DNA of 64,000 bases from Hofstenia miamia (taxonomy: Eukaryota; Xenacoelomorpha; Acoela): positions 1,419,743 to 1,483,742 of the forward strand of contig SCFE01000057.1 of NCBI GenBank assembly GCA_004352715.1. The letters are read 5' to 3'. Positions 1 through 10,968 of the stretch are shown in pieces. A program made the translations under genes and the position numbers. Every line of letters starts with the position of its first letter. The first letter of the stretch is position 1. The notes under the pieces are model-generated. The model was not told the origin of the DNA and searched no databases. It worked only from the letters and a program-made list of their open reading frames with translations.

Positions 1-82
1 ATCACATTTATTCACTTGGTCCACCTCTTCGGGAATTTCGACAGAAGAAAGGTATACGTTTCTAATATTTCAACTAATTTCC

Positions 83-433
83 TCATATGCTAGACAATGG
101 ATTGAGTCTATCCATTTCAATGGCCTGCTGACTACAGACTAAAAAATTATGCTGGCTGTACTTGTCAGAATTAAAATACCATTTGAGAGCAGTTTTCTCT
201 ACTCATCTTAAAAATACAAAATTTGAATATGACCAATAATAAATAAGATATTGAATTACTTTGAGAACTTTGAGAGTTCGAAAATTTTCAATAGTGTTGA
301 TATGATCTTCATCTAACATCTTTATAGTTTCTTGATATATTAACCTCAAAATATGTGGACAACATGAATTTTTCATGCGACTCAAGACCTTGTCAAAATG
401 GTTAAAATAATCAAGTATGCATTTTTCAGTATT
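83..433 (-). pseudogene. Unassigned coding relic with one in-frame stop
   Basis: One minus-strand frame stays open for about 116 codons with a single TGA at 203. Codon use looks protein-like on both sides of that stop (for example ETIKMLDEDHINTIENF before it and EKTALKWYFNSDKYSQHNF after it). A second frame at about 1-45 also reads as coding (SVEIPEEVDQVNKCD), so the unit probably runs off the left edge with a frameshift. I recognise no domain. It could be a decayed mobile-element protein or a pseudogene exon; the internal stop argues against a live exon. Confidence 0.4.
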
Positions 434-725
434 TTAGTAAAAATGGTGGATCTTATCTTAGCATACTATATACTTAATATAAAAAACCTCTAAATTTTGG
501 AAATTTTTTACAAAGTAGGCAAATTTTAGTAGGCCATATAGCTTGGCCAGTTTCTATTGGATCTTGAAAGTTGTTGCGCCAGTCCATTTTTCATCGATAA
601 ATATAGAAACAAAAGTACTTTTTCTTCGATTTAAAAAATTTATAGGGTGCATGTAAGTAAAATTCGAAGAATAGCTTAATTTTAAAAGGGGTCAGCTTTG
701 AGGAGATAGGCGGTTGAAGTGACAT

Positions 726-831
726 TCAATGAAGAGTGGTTAAAATTGAGAGAAAGTTCGTCTCACTGCTAATACCACATTTTGTAGGCACTTTTGCTTG
801 AATTCCCAACACTTGTTTCTCGGAAGGTGTA
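726..831 (-). CDS. Possible terminal exon, unknown protein
   Basis: After an AG at 832-833 one frame is open for 35 codons to a TGA at 726-728 (contains KQVLGIQAKVPTKCGISSE). There is no upstream polypyrimidine tract worth the name and no partner exon was found, so this may be chance. No family recognised. Confidence 0.2.
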
Positions 832-1087
832 CTATATCATTTTATTCCACCTTTGCAAACGTGTTAAGTTTTTGAATGGTTTACAATATTGCATACGTAT
901 TGTTTAAGAGAAAGGTGGATGAAGACAATTCTGATTGGATAAATTATTATCTGAAGCTCAACGCCAAGTGACATAAAATTGCATTTCAAATTGTACTTAC
1001 TGCTGCAATATTTGTTAATATTTGTTAATATTTTTTGATTTTAGATAAACTAGCTATCTACATAGTTTTTGTACTATCATACTCTGA

Positions 1088-1133
1088 CATGAACTTCTAT
1101 AACACTAATATATGAGTGTTATAGAAGTTCATG
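1088..1133. repeat. Perfect 19-bp hairpin flanked by 7-bp direct repeats
   Basis: CATGAACTTCTATAACACT at 1088-1106 is followed by an 8-nt loop and its exact reverse complement at 1115-1133. ACTCTGA lies immediately on both sides (1081-1087 and 1134-1140). The structure resembles a tiny snap-back insertion with target duplication, or a template-switch product. Confidence 0.85.
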
Positions 1134-1466
1134 ACTCTGATTATGTAATTCGAAATTGGGGCATTAAACTAGCATTGCCTTGCCATTTAATATTGTATTT
1201 TTCAAGGTGGATCAAGTCCACCTTGCCCAACCATATCCGCCGCCAATGTATTGCTAAGCTTGCGCTCTTAGTTTAAGTACATAGATATTGATATATTTAT
1301 GGACCGGAATAATTTACCTGTACTAACTACTATAGCATAAACTATTATTTCAACACATCAATATATACTTTATCGCGCGAATAGCGCGTTTTCATAATCC
1401 CACAAAAAAAGTGCCGCTCAAATTTAGCAATCAGAGGCCGTTTTGCAGTGGCCTTTCAGAGGCGGA

Positions 1467-2042
1467 GGCCAAACGTCATCAGTTTTTAGAGTGGTTTCTC
1501 GCTAAACCGGAGCTATGTCTGACTTTAATTAGCGCTCTACTACTACTACTACTAGGCTTTATTAAACTGTAGATAAGTATACAGTTTGGAGCACGAAAAT
1601 GTTCATACGCGCATTTCATCAGCCCAACTATCTCGTAAGTGAGCGAAAAAGCTCAAAAATGGACACGCCTACTTCATGACAGCTGCAGATCGTGAACAGA
1701 AATTTAGAAACCCAGATTCTTACGCTGATGGGGAAGTTCTTTCTTGCAGATTTTGCAATAAAAAACTTGATCATAGCCTGAAATAATTTTTGAAACGGAA
1801 CCTCAAGGACAAAACTATCCGTTTAAAGCCACCCAACCCCCAAAAAACCATCAAAACAACGCTTCCTGATGCCACACATGTTCGTTTTTAGTCTATATAC
1901 CTTGTCCAGTTTTTCATGCGAGTACTTACTAGTGCAAACATTCCGTTCAATGTCGTCAATAATCCCGCATTACGGAGCTTTCTAGTCAATGGCGGTCATA
2001 TCCCTAAAAGCAACGGCCTTAGCCCGTAACTGAAGGATTTTT
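1467..2042. repeat. First copy of a 576-bp direct duplication
   Basis: This block recurs at 2044-2619 with no difference that I can see, and the two are separated only by one N at 2043. A single N between identical copies is the usual mark of overlapping contigs joined without merging, so the duplication is probably an assembly artefact and the locus is single. Confidence 0.85.
1676..2029 (+). pseudogene. CGGBP1-like / hAT-derived BED-finger protein relic
   Basis: An ATG at 1676 opens a 118-codon frame that holds to a TAA at 2027-2029 with two internal stops. Early residues carry a C-x2-C zinc-finger half (LSCRFCNKKLDHS). Late residues carry TSANIPFNVVNNPALRSFLV followed by NGGHIPKSNGL. That order, a BED-type finger and then an ANIP...NPA.R.FL...GG.IPKS block, is the architecture I know from CGG-repeat-binding protein 1, which itself derives from a hAT transposase. 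The stops make this a dead copy. The protein would have bound DNA in the nucleus. No terminal inverted repeats were found around it. Confidence 0.6.
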
Positions 2043-2043
2043 N

Positions 2044-2619
2044 GGCCAAACGTCATCAGTTTTTAGAGTGGTTTCTCGCTAAACCGGAGCTATGTCTGAC
2101 TTTAATTAGCGCTCTACTACTACTACTACTAGGCTTTATTAAACTGTAGATAAGTATACAGTTTGGAGCACGAAAATGTTCATACGCGCATTTCATCAGC
2201 CCAACTATCTCGTAAGTGAGCGAAAAAGCTCAAAAATGGACACGCCTACTTCATGACAGCTGCAGATCGTGAACAGAAATTTAGAAACCCAGATTCTTAC
2301 GCTGATGGGGAAGTTCTTTCTTGCAGATTTTGCAATAAAAAACTTGATCATAGCCTGAAATAATTTTTGAAACGGAACCTCAAGGACAAAACTATCCGTT
2401 TAAAGCCACCCAACCCCCAAAAAACCATCAAAACAACGCTTCCTGATGCCACACATGTTCGTTTTTAGTCTATATACCTTGTCCAGTTTTTCATGCGAGT
2501 ACTTACTAGTGCAAACATTCCGTTCAATGTCGTCAATAATCCCGCATTACGGAGCTTTCTAGTCAATGGCGGTCATATCCCTAAAAGCAACGGCCTTAGC
2601 CCGTAACTGAAGGATTTTT
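2044..2619. repeat. Second copy of the 576-bp duplication
   Basis: Repeats 1467-2042 at an offset of 577 bases. The sequence after it (from 2620) is unique, so this copy carries the true right flank. Confidence 0.85.
2253..2606 (+). pseudogene. Duplicate of the CGGBP1-like relic
   Basis: Same frame, same two internal stops and same motifs as the relic at 1676-2029. Probably the same genomic locus represented twice because of the join at 2043. Confidence 0.55.
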
Positions 2620-3173
2620 TCATCACTGAAGGAGCTACTTAAGTATAAAAGTGTGCTTTAAATTTTTAATGAGAAATTATGCGCGAATTTTGACTATTGG
2701 ACTCCTCAACCCGCCCCGCGAATTTTGCAATTTTATCCCGTGCATTTTGTAAGGCAGATAATTTGTGCGCAAGGATTTAAATAATCACATTTTACGCCAT
2801 CTTTTGTCAAAGTTTATCAAAGACTTTTACTGAAATTTCAAAATTTGAAAATAACAGTTGTGCTAGAAAATAGAAATTTCGCTCAATCGAACCCGCCCCT
2901 ATAAATCCATACTCACCTACATAATCGATCAGCTTAGCCGTAGTAGTTCAAAAATTTTTCTGAACCAACTTTAATAAGAAATCAATTAGATGAATTCAAA
3001 ATAATTCCAATTTACGGTTTGTACAGGAGGTTAAACAAAGTCAAACAAGAAAACGAAAATTTAATTGAATTATGATAAATTTAGGAATTGCGTTCACCCG
3101 TGCCTCATTAAGCCAGCCCAATCCCTTAGAAAATTTCAAGTTTCGACATAATTATTTCAAAATATAATCTCGT

Positions 3174-3210
<37 letters not shown>

Positions 3211-4445
3211 AAATTTAGATATCTACGCCATCAATATTTAGATTTAATTCTAAAATTTAGTGTGGAAGGTATTGTTATTTATTTAGTCAAATTTCATTTA
3301 GGCCTATGAATCTCCTAAACACTTTCATCTGTTCTGGTTATATGTTGTATCATTCTGGACACAAACGTTACCATTTCTAGTATAGTGTGTGACCATCAAA
3401 GGGCACTGGGATAGTTTGTGTCTAATAATCCTAAAATATGTATATTTTCAATTTTATGGTTCTGGCTTGAAATAAAAAGTTCTATACAAGGAAGGGTTAA
3501 GTGTATTATAATCAATTTCACAAGAAATCGAAATTTATGTATTCTTCATTGTAGTTAGAGGTTTGTTAAAATAAATATATTTGAATTTTAAATTTTGCAT
3601 ATATATCTATTTCGCTTATTCGCTTATTTCGTTTATACTCTTTTAATTTGTTTCTATTCTGCATTAAAAGCGTGAAATTTTTCTTGTACATGTGTTAAAA
3701 TCGCTAAATGTTGAAAGTAATTCTAACAGAAGATGGCGTACCAATGCAAATATTTAAAATGTTTACCTTTAGAATATACGTGAGTAAAACACATAAGATT
3801 TACAGAAGTGTCAAATTATTTTTGTCTATTAGTTACAGCATTTGAACGTCTTAATATTTCTTGGTTTTCTTGATTAGCTTACTAAATGTATGCATGTGGC
3901 TTACTTTCTGAAAATCGAGTGATATTAATTAAAATTGAGCATGTGCAGTTCTATGGCCTAAAAAATTTCTATTATGCGCATAAATGATATCTTTAGGATA
4001 TTTGTTAAATCCTGTGAGATTTCAGAATGTATTGGTTTATTATAAATATTATGCATCCTGTAAAATATGAAATTTTGCAAGGAGCTGTAAATTTTAACTT
4101 AAATTTGACTACATTAAAAGGCTGAAACTCCTCAAAAAAACGTAATGCATTAATTTACACAATAAGATATGTCCTAGTGGAAAGTTCAATTAATGGAATT
4201 GTCAAAAACGCAATAAAAGATTTGAGATATTGAAGTCTCTGCAACGAGCCATCAGTCCGGTGAGTTCGAAATAGAGTTGTGAGCGGGCTTGGATAAGCCA
4301 GGGCGTTAACGGAACAGTGTTAAATTGACTTGAATATGTATAATTAACAATGATAATTCGTCTGTTGTAATTTCTAGCATTGCAAAAGACGTGAAATTCA
4401 ATTGTGCTAATATTCTACCTGATCCCTGACAGGTTCATTAGAGTA
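2620..4445. other. AT-rich stretch, no gene seen
   Basis: Contains a (TA)n run at about 3176-3207 and otherwise low-complexity AT-rich DNA. A GTGAGT donor-like site at about 2908 (minus strand) has no open exon behind it. Confidence 0.6.
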
Positions 4446-4593
4446 TTATAATCTAACACTGTACTCGTTGCAGCCAGGTTGCGAATCTGGTTGGACATGT
4501 ATAACTTCAATATAATTCTCACATTTTCCTTTGCGCTTTATTGCGTTGGTTACATCATAGCACTTATCTGATGTATCGGCTATGTATGGAGAA
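4446..4593 (-). CDS. Terminal exon of a small cysteine-containing protein
   Basis: A good acceptor (pyrimidine-rich tract ending TTTTTGCAG) precedes 4593. One frame, entered after a single T, then stays open for 48 codons to TAA at 4446-4448 and begins SPYIADTSDKCYDVTNAIKR. Three cysteines are spaced C-x12-C-x16-C, the last one seven residues before the stop. Two strong GTAAGTA donors upstream on the same strand (4734-4760 and 4668-4675) join in phase, giving a 60-residue product starting MEENKRSARRHC. I recognise no family. With no signal peptide in the short model, the true start may lie further upstream. Confidence 0.5.
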
Positions 4594-4667
4594 CTGCAAA
4601 AACATGTAATGTTCTTAAAATATACTCATAGAAGCATGAGAGTAACAATCAGCATTAATGTACTTAC

Positions 4668-4675
4668 CAATGGCG
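4668..4675 (-). CDS. Candidate 8-nt micro-exon
   Basis: Eight bases lie between an AG and a GTAAGTACATT donor. Added to the 27-nt exon upstream they give phase 2, exactly what the terminal exon at 4446-4593 needs, and the joined codon is a cysteine. Flanking introns would be 58 and 74 bp. The acceptor has a weak pyrimidine tract, so this is a model rather than an observation of splicing. Confidence 0.3.
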
Positions 4676-4733
4676 CTTGATATTTGACAGATAATGTCAT
4701 ATGACACAATTATTCATTATAGTCAATACTTAC

Positions 4734-4760
4734 TCTTGCACTTCTTTTGTTTTCTTCCAT
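4734..4760 (-). CDS. Candidate first coding exon
   Basis: ATG followed by nine codons (MEENKRSAR) that end exactly at a GTAAGTATT donor. It is tied to 4668-4675 and 4446-4593 only by strand, spacing and phase. Confidence 0.3.
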
Positions 4761-4769
4761 AGTTAATGA

Positions 4770-4996
4770 TCAATGAAAAAATTAAATTCCAAATTTATTT
4801 TTAAGTTAAACTATAAATAAATTACATATTAATGTATAGAAATATATTTGAAATTTTTTTATTCTTAAGAACTAATGTGGTAATTATAAATGTCTGCTGC
4901 TCGACTTTTGAAGCATATGATTGTTCTTGCTATGTAAATGCAAGACTTGTAAATTCATATCGGAATGTAATTAAATAATTGCTATTTAAATATTTG

Positions 4997-5033
<37 letters not shown>

Positions 5034-6080
5034 GTCATTTATTAAAAATGTAATATTTTAATATGAAGTATATTTTGACTTCAAATTAAATTTAGTGGCA
5101 GTCATCTCACTATGAAAAACTGCATTATTTTCCAAAATAGCTGTGTAAGGACAATGGCAATTAATAAAATCGCTTCAGGAAGACAGCTAAAACAATAATC
5201 AATTTAATGAATTGAAGGCAAATTTCAAAAAATTGTTAATTAAAAAAGCAAATCCTGTGAAGCTTTAGGATGGAATAATAGGCAATGCTTTACAATATTC
5301 TCTTTGATTTACTTGACGTTTTTTCATAAAACATATTAATATGAATGTCGTTGCCGGTTTTCTGAGTTAGCTGGCCTTATAAATTTAGCCGCAGTCGTAA
5401 AAATTTTAATTGTGAAGCACGTTATTGAAACGACAAATTTTTATTCTTTGCAAGCAAAATATTTCAAAAAAGTTCCTTTAATGAAAGACGTGCTATTACC
5501 ACTAGTTCATTTCTTAAGCTTGTCTTTTGGTCTAAATATTTTTAATAATTTAATCACAGTGAAAATGTTTTATATATTATGTCTTAATTTGGGTCTAAAT
5601 ATGTATTTATCATTTAAAGCCAAATTTATAGACCACAAACTACTTAGCAGCCTATAAATATACATATAAGCATATATCTCTGATCATGGTTTTTTCAATT
5701 GCATTTTATGAAACACGTCTGCGAAATAATGATTTAATTATAAATTATATGCAAAAGAGTGAGTATTGATATTAATGCAAATGCCTTGACATTAAATAGA
5801 TAAATTAAGTAAGTTTTCCAGTGGTGTCAAAAGTGCTATTCTGTTTGAAATATTAATGCTCTACTGGAGCGTATAGCATATTAATTATTAAATAATGAGA
5901 AAGGATTTGACACTAACCAAATATTTAATCTAAGCTGTTTTCCTTTAGTAGATTAAAATTTAAAATTTCATAGTTAAAGTTAAGGTTTTGTGAGTCACAA
6001 TTCTACTTAGATTCATAAGATTTAGTCCCAGTCTCTCCTATATTAATCGCATGTTAATATGTGCGTGCATATCTTTCAAA
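4770..6080. other. AT-rich stretch with a microsatellite
   Basis: Holds a (TA)n run at about 4999-5029 and an 81-codon open frame (5412-5657, plus) of hydrophobic, AT-driven composition that I cannot support as a gene. Confidence 0.5.
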
Positions 6081-6094
6081 GTATAGAATTAAAA

Positions 6095-6207
6095 CAGCAT
6101 TTTTATGCCACGAAATTTCAAGACACTTTGTTCTATGTGGTACCCAGCAGAGCAGTATTTGGGCAAAATTGGCATATAACATTTAGTGCATTTCTTCATT
6201 TTTAACA
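6095..6207 (+). pseudogene. Possible retroelement aspartic-protease fragment
   Basis: An open frame ending TAA at about 6205 reads FQDTLFYVVPSRAVFGQNWH. The run of a beta-strand-like LFYVV, then a small loop, then FGQNW resembles the end of Ty3/gypsy proteases (VV...LLGRDWL). The DTG active site is not visible, so this is only a suggestion. Confidence 0.2.
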
Positions 6208-6980
6208 GCACACACATTTTAGTCTTAGTACCATTGAAATATTATTCCTAGGTTCCAATCCCACGGATGGTTCCGCTTAAAAATAACGCATAATATTAGA
6301 CTAGATATTTAAAAAGTTCGCATTTATTTTGGAGACAAAATTTTTTCAAATGTGGGAATTTTGTCTTTTCCAAATGGTATACATTGCTTAGAGGCTTACA
6401 ATAAATATGTAATGCTAACAAGTTAATAATTGAAAGAACCCTTTTAGTGTATTAAAGCAACTTTCCATTTATTCTAGTTGCTACAGTAAATGAACTATTT
6501 TATTTAGTCAATTAAAAATTCGTTTAGGGACTAATCCAATTTATACCATAACGAGATTTTCCACTGCTTCGAAATTATAAAGACAGTCATGATTCTATGC
6601 TTAGACTTAATTGAACCGGAAATGAACCTCACTTGGGTTTGCCATCCTTTTCAATGTCACGGGAGTTAGCTGAATTTTAATAAATTATTCGACTTTAAAA
6701 ATAAGTTAAGCATGAGGCAACATTTATCAGCCAGTTTGCAACTCTGATAATACTTTCATAAAATTATTATTGCAATATTATGGAGAACGAATGATATTTC
6801 TTAGTTATTCTATTTATAAAAGCTTTACAGGTACTGCTTTAAGTGAAGTTGTCTAATGGATTTTGGCTGATGGTGAAATTGTAATTTTCAAATAATGTTC
6901 TTATTGTAATTGATCAGCTGATAATCAATAAGGTCAGAGTCAAAGGATAATATAATAAAAATGAATTATTAAGCTTCAAC

Positions 6981-7238
6981 ATGGATCTAAATTTCATTCG
7001 CGGTTTTTCTTTGACTAGAATTCAACTTCTTTATATTTCAATTGCCGAATGGGCGGAAAGTGTCTCGTTGACTTTCTACTTCTTTAGTCATAAAATTGAT
7101 TCAATTAACGATTTAATACAAAATATTATACGTATTCTACCAAGCTCTACGAAATTGAAGAAATTTGGACGTGGAAGAAATCCTGTACTACGGAACACGA
7201 GAAGCATTGAACAAATTTATAATGCTTTAACCGCATGA
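6981..7238 (+). CDS. Short open frame, unknown
   Basis: ATG to TGA, 85 codons, with a basic C-terminal part (TKLKKFGRGRNPVLRNTRS). No domain recognised, no neighbouring exon found. It could be a relic or chance in AT-rich DNA. Confidence 0.2.
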   Translation: MDLNFIRGFSLTRIQLLYISIAEWAESVSLTFYFFSHKIDSINDLIQNIIRILPSSTKLKKFGRGRNPVLRNTRSIEQIYNALTA

Positions 7239-7239
7239 A

Positions 7240-7397
7240 TTCATTGCTATACATCTTTGTTGTAGCTAAACATACGTGTATATACGTAGTAAAAATATCA
7301 AAGACTAAAATTTTTGCATTAGCTTTACAGTACCTTTTACCAATCATAACTAGAGTGACAATGTCGACCCAATGCAAATTATGCAATTATATATAAC

Positions 7398-7436
<39 letters not shown>

Positions 7437-9085
7437 ATTTTACTTTGATCCACTCAAAATTGGTTTCAACATTCCCAACACTTATCAACAATAACAGAAA
7501 CAAACATTTAGAAAAGAAGACCTGCAAAATTATCTCGTAAAAATGAATTTGGTTAAAACATTCAAATAACTTGACATGAGGTGGAAATCATTGACTTTTT
7601 AAACGTATCCACATAATTATATGATTAAGTCAATTGCGTGTTCCTTCGCAAAATGTCGACTCAAATGAAGTGTATGTGGCAATAACTATTTTCAATTTGA
7701 TAGCTAACAGTCTTATTCCAAATCTTGCATTTCTCAACCATTTTTTAAAATCACACATTTCTTTGCAAAGATAGTATTAACATCATATATTTACTATTCA
7801 GTTTCACAATTTTCACATGGCAGGATTTTGCAACACTTAATACGTAAAAATATCGGATTATCGGTATGGAATCTTTTCTCCGATACAAACATTATTAAGA
7901 TATTGTAATTCATTTTTATATTTCAAATCTTCTTAAGAATATTTGTGTTTTATTATATGGTCTAGTTGTAAGTAGTGCAAAATGCTATTATAAGAATTTC
8001 GAGCAATGATTTATGAAAATTATGAGAATAGTGATAAATGATAATGAGCAGATTTATCTGAGCTTCATAGAAAAAATATGCCAAATATGCTGCAGCTTAT
8101 TGCTAATTCCAAAGCGAATGAAAAAGAGAAATTTTTCTCATGCTCAAGACATTAGTTTCGCGCAAACAATAAATTATGATGAAGGGTTCAAATTAATTAT
8201 CCATTTCGAAATGCTAATTGAAAGACTATTTGGAAAAGTTTAGTAGGATGACAAATGCTTGAGTGATGGGAAGGATTTACCAGGCGGATTAATACATCTT
8301 CGAATTGTTGGATCCCTTGTCCAGATAATTCTCCGATTGAACTTGCATGTTATTAACCAGCTGTTAAGAGGTATCCTGAGATGATATGATATTTTTGCTA
8401 AGACTAATTAAATGACACAAATTTGTCAAATTTACAAGATGTAATATAAGCACTAAAAGAATCCTGGTTGCCATCTCGTCAATTTTTGTTCACGGGATTG
8501 CCATTTACCCCATGGGATGGCCAACTTCCTTTGAGATAGCATTGCAATTCGCAATTTCCATCCAAGACCCATGCCCATGAGATACCTGAATTTGGGAATT
8601 TCTTTGCTTAAACCTTCTCAACTCAAAAAAGTGTTTTTGTTCCATTGATAAATACTATAGAAAAACCTTTATTTGTCTTACCTGCTTCTCAAATGCTTGG
8701 TTACAAAGGTCAATAATCAATAATAATAATAATATAATACACTTATTATTATTATTTTAAAGAAATGGTATAATGCACTACATTGATCATTTTTAAACTC
8801 CAAGTTCAAGTTATTTTAAATTATAAATTTTTGTAAATTATGGTTCCTTAATTAGAGGAATTTCTGCAATGTAAACACACATGCCTCATTACATCATAGA
8901 AATGCAAGGTCAAATATGTCATTAACTGTTAAATACGGCCGCGGGATGATTTATATGTTCAAACTAAATAAACAATCCAACTAAATTATATTTAATTTAT
9001 GACATGCTTGTCATAAGATTCAAACGCTAACATAATAATTGGAAATGAACGTTTCTATATATTTTAATGCAGGTATTTTATAGAG
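7240..9085. other. AT-rich stretch, mostly empty
   Basis: Contains (TA)n at about 7403-7433, a 76-codon open frame at 8013-8243 (plus) with no recognisable features, and an inverted pair of (AAT)n and (ATT)n tracts at about 8724-8756. A GC-richer patch at 8465-8600 around CCCCATGGG is unexplained. Confidence 0.45.
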
Positions 9086-9088
9086 TTA

Positions 9089-9646
9089 AGGTGGGTTTAC
9101 AGCTTATCAATGAATTATAATACCTCTAAATTGTGAAGAATGCATTGTTGTTGATACGCTGTTTACAGCATCTCAATTGAAGTTGTTTATCACACTTTTA
9201 TTTGTTATTGATACAGCGTTTACAGCTGACTAATCCCAATTGAATCTTATAATTCAAAACATTTGGGATTAGAGATATCCCACAGAAACGTTTTTTCTTT
9301 AACTTTTCCAGCAATTGGGTCATGATCCTTTCCTGTTGCATGCCTAGTTTCGAATGAATATAATTGATTCAATGTTTACACTAGCGTAATGACTAATTAT
9401 GAGAGGATGAAAGACGAAATATCAAAAGTGGTTTGATCACGTCTTTCATCTCAATTGTGGAAATATGATCGTCTTTCAAGTGTTTACAGCCGTATTAGCG
9501 CAATTGATAAGCTCGATTACGCATTCTTTTGATTTCATTAGTTTTATTAATTGATCGTCTTTCACAGCTGTTTACAGCTGAATTTGTGCTAATTGGGCAC
9601 TCAATTGCGAAAGATTATATTTCATTGATATGTTGTAAACACACCT
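9089..9646. mobile_element. PIF/Harbinger-like MITE
   Basis: The left end starts AGGTGGGTTTACAGC and the right end is its imperfect reverse complement (AGGTGTGTTTACAAC); similarity extends about 34 bp. TTA flanks both ends (9086-9088 and 9647-9649), the trinucleotide duplication typical of PIF/Harbinger. GTTTACAGC recurs several times inside, in both orientations, with ATTGATA-like blocks. At 558 bp and without a transposase frame it is non-autonomous. Confidence 0.7.
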
Positions 9647-9649
9647 TTA

Positions 9650-10968
9650 GTGTGTTCCTATTTATTAACATTTTACCTAAAAAATTTTTTCCTCATAATC
9701 ATGTGTTTTGGTGAATGTTGTTGCTCATTCCATATATTATGAAGCTGCAGATAGTGTCTATCCCAAAAAAAAATTTAGATGTGAATAATATCCAGTTAAA
9801 TGTGAATTTTTTTTAAATGTGCTTGAAGCTCATTAACATCTCAGGTGGATATATTTTTTAGCCGTGAATTAATGTTTATTAGTAAGCAATTTGTAAATCA
9901 TTCTGCTTTAATTATAAATGAATTAAAAATTCTGAAATTTGATGATAACGGTCTTTTAATAACTGCATGCTATAAGCAATTGTTTTTTACAAAAAAAATT
10001 TTTATTCAAATTTTTTTATTTGATTCATTAAATCTACCATTATAATAAATTCTGTCAAATTGAATATCCATTGTAAGCAAATTAAATTGCTTCATTTTTA
10101 ATGAATAATTTACGAAAACTGATCATTAATGAATTAGATTTATTGCATAAATTTATTTAGTTAATGTACATGCTTAACCATTAAATACATTCTATTAAAT
10201 TATAAGCATTTGCATTTCTAATAATCTATTTTATCAGTCGGTTATTATTAGCTAACACATAAGAGGAAGTTGTCAGACATTGAAAGCTTTTGCTTCATGT
10301 AAATAGTAGTAGAATCCTTTTAACTAATATAGCTAGTAAAATGTAACATTTCTTCGCGTAGAAACAATTTTATTTCAATAACAAGAGCAACCATTTTTAA
10401 AAACATTAAACTAGTGTCTGAATGCCTCCCACAGAAGGTAATTCGGGTCATCTCAACAGTTAATGGCATCTAACTTAGACCAATATCAATTTTTGCTGCC
10501 AAATATTTAAACAAGCAGAGGCGATAACAATGCCTTCTTGGTGGAGTTAAAATACAGATCTGTTTAAAATAATACCATAAGAATTCACTGAATCAGATTT
10601 TCCAAGACGTTAATTTGTTAAAATCTTTCGAAAGTATTAGCAAAATTCGTTTCATAAATTATTTTTTTAATTTTAATCTGCAATTGAAACGTCACGTTCA
10701 TTTGATTTATTCTCTAAATTATGTTTGTGAATTATTTAGTAGTCATTAAAAAACCGCAATTCTATTTCCGCAAAATTATAAATTAAAAACAATTACTAAA
10801 TAAACTTTAAATTTCGACCTACAGAGCTAAGATAATTAATAAAATACTTTTGGCAGACTTTCAAATATAATATAATTCAACTAAGAAACATTTTATATTC
10901 CAAACATCTCTCTAAATATTTTTTCCATAAATTCTCGACCCTTCTCTCTTATATATATATATATATAT
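9650..10968. other. AT-rich stretch, no gene seen
   Basis: Short open frames only. It ends in a (TA)n run (10949-10968) that meets the gap. Confidence 0.5.

Noticed and set aside
1-51. Possible plus-strand exon ending at GTATACG
   Set aside because: The minus strand reads as better coding over the same bases and belongs with the relic at 83-433.
1207-1257. Possible plus-strand terminal exon ending in a proline-rich tail
   Set aside because: Seventeen codons, a weak acceptor and an internal hairpin (GGTGGA...TCCACC); too little to support.
3176-3207. CRISPR-like or other regular arrays among the (TA)n tracts
   Set aside because: Simple microsatellites with no spacer structure; the genome is eukaryotic.
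4228-4259. Possible exon before a GTGAGT donor on the plus strand
   Set aside because: Stops occur in all frames back to the nearest plausible acceptor.
4465-4495. T-arm-like hairpin CCAGGTTGCGAATCTGG
   Set aside because: It lies in the antisense of a convincing exon and has no D arm or acceptor stem; not a tRNA.
9529-9714. 61-codon plus frame
   Set aside because: Lies over the right end of the MITE and is explained by it.
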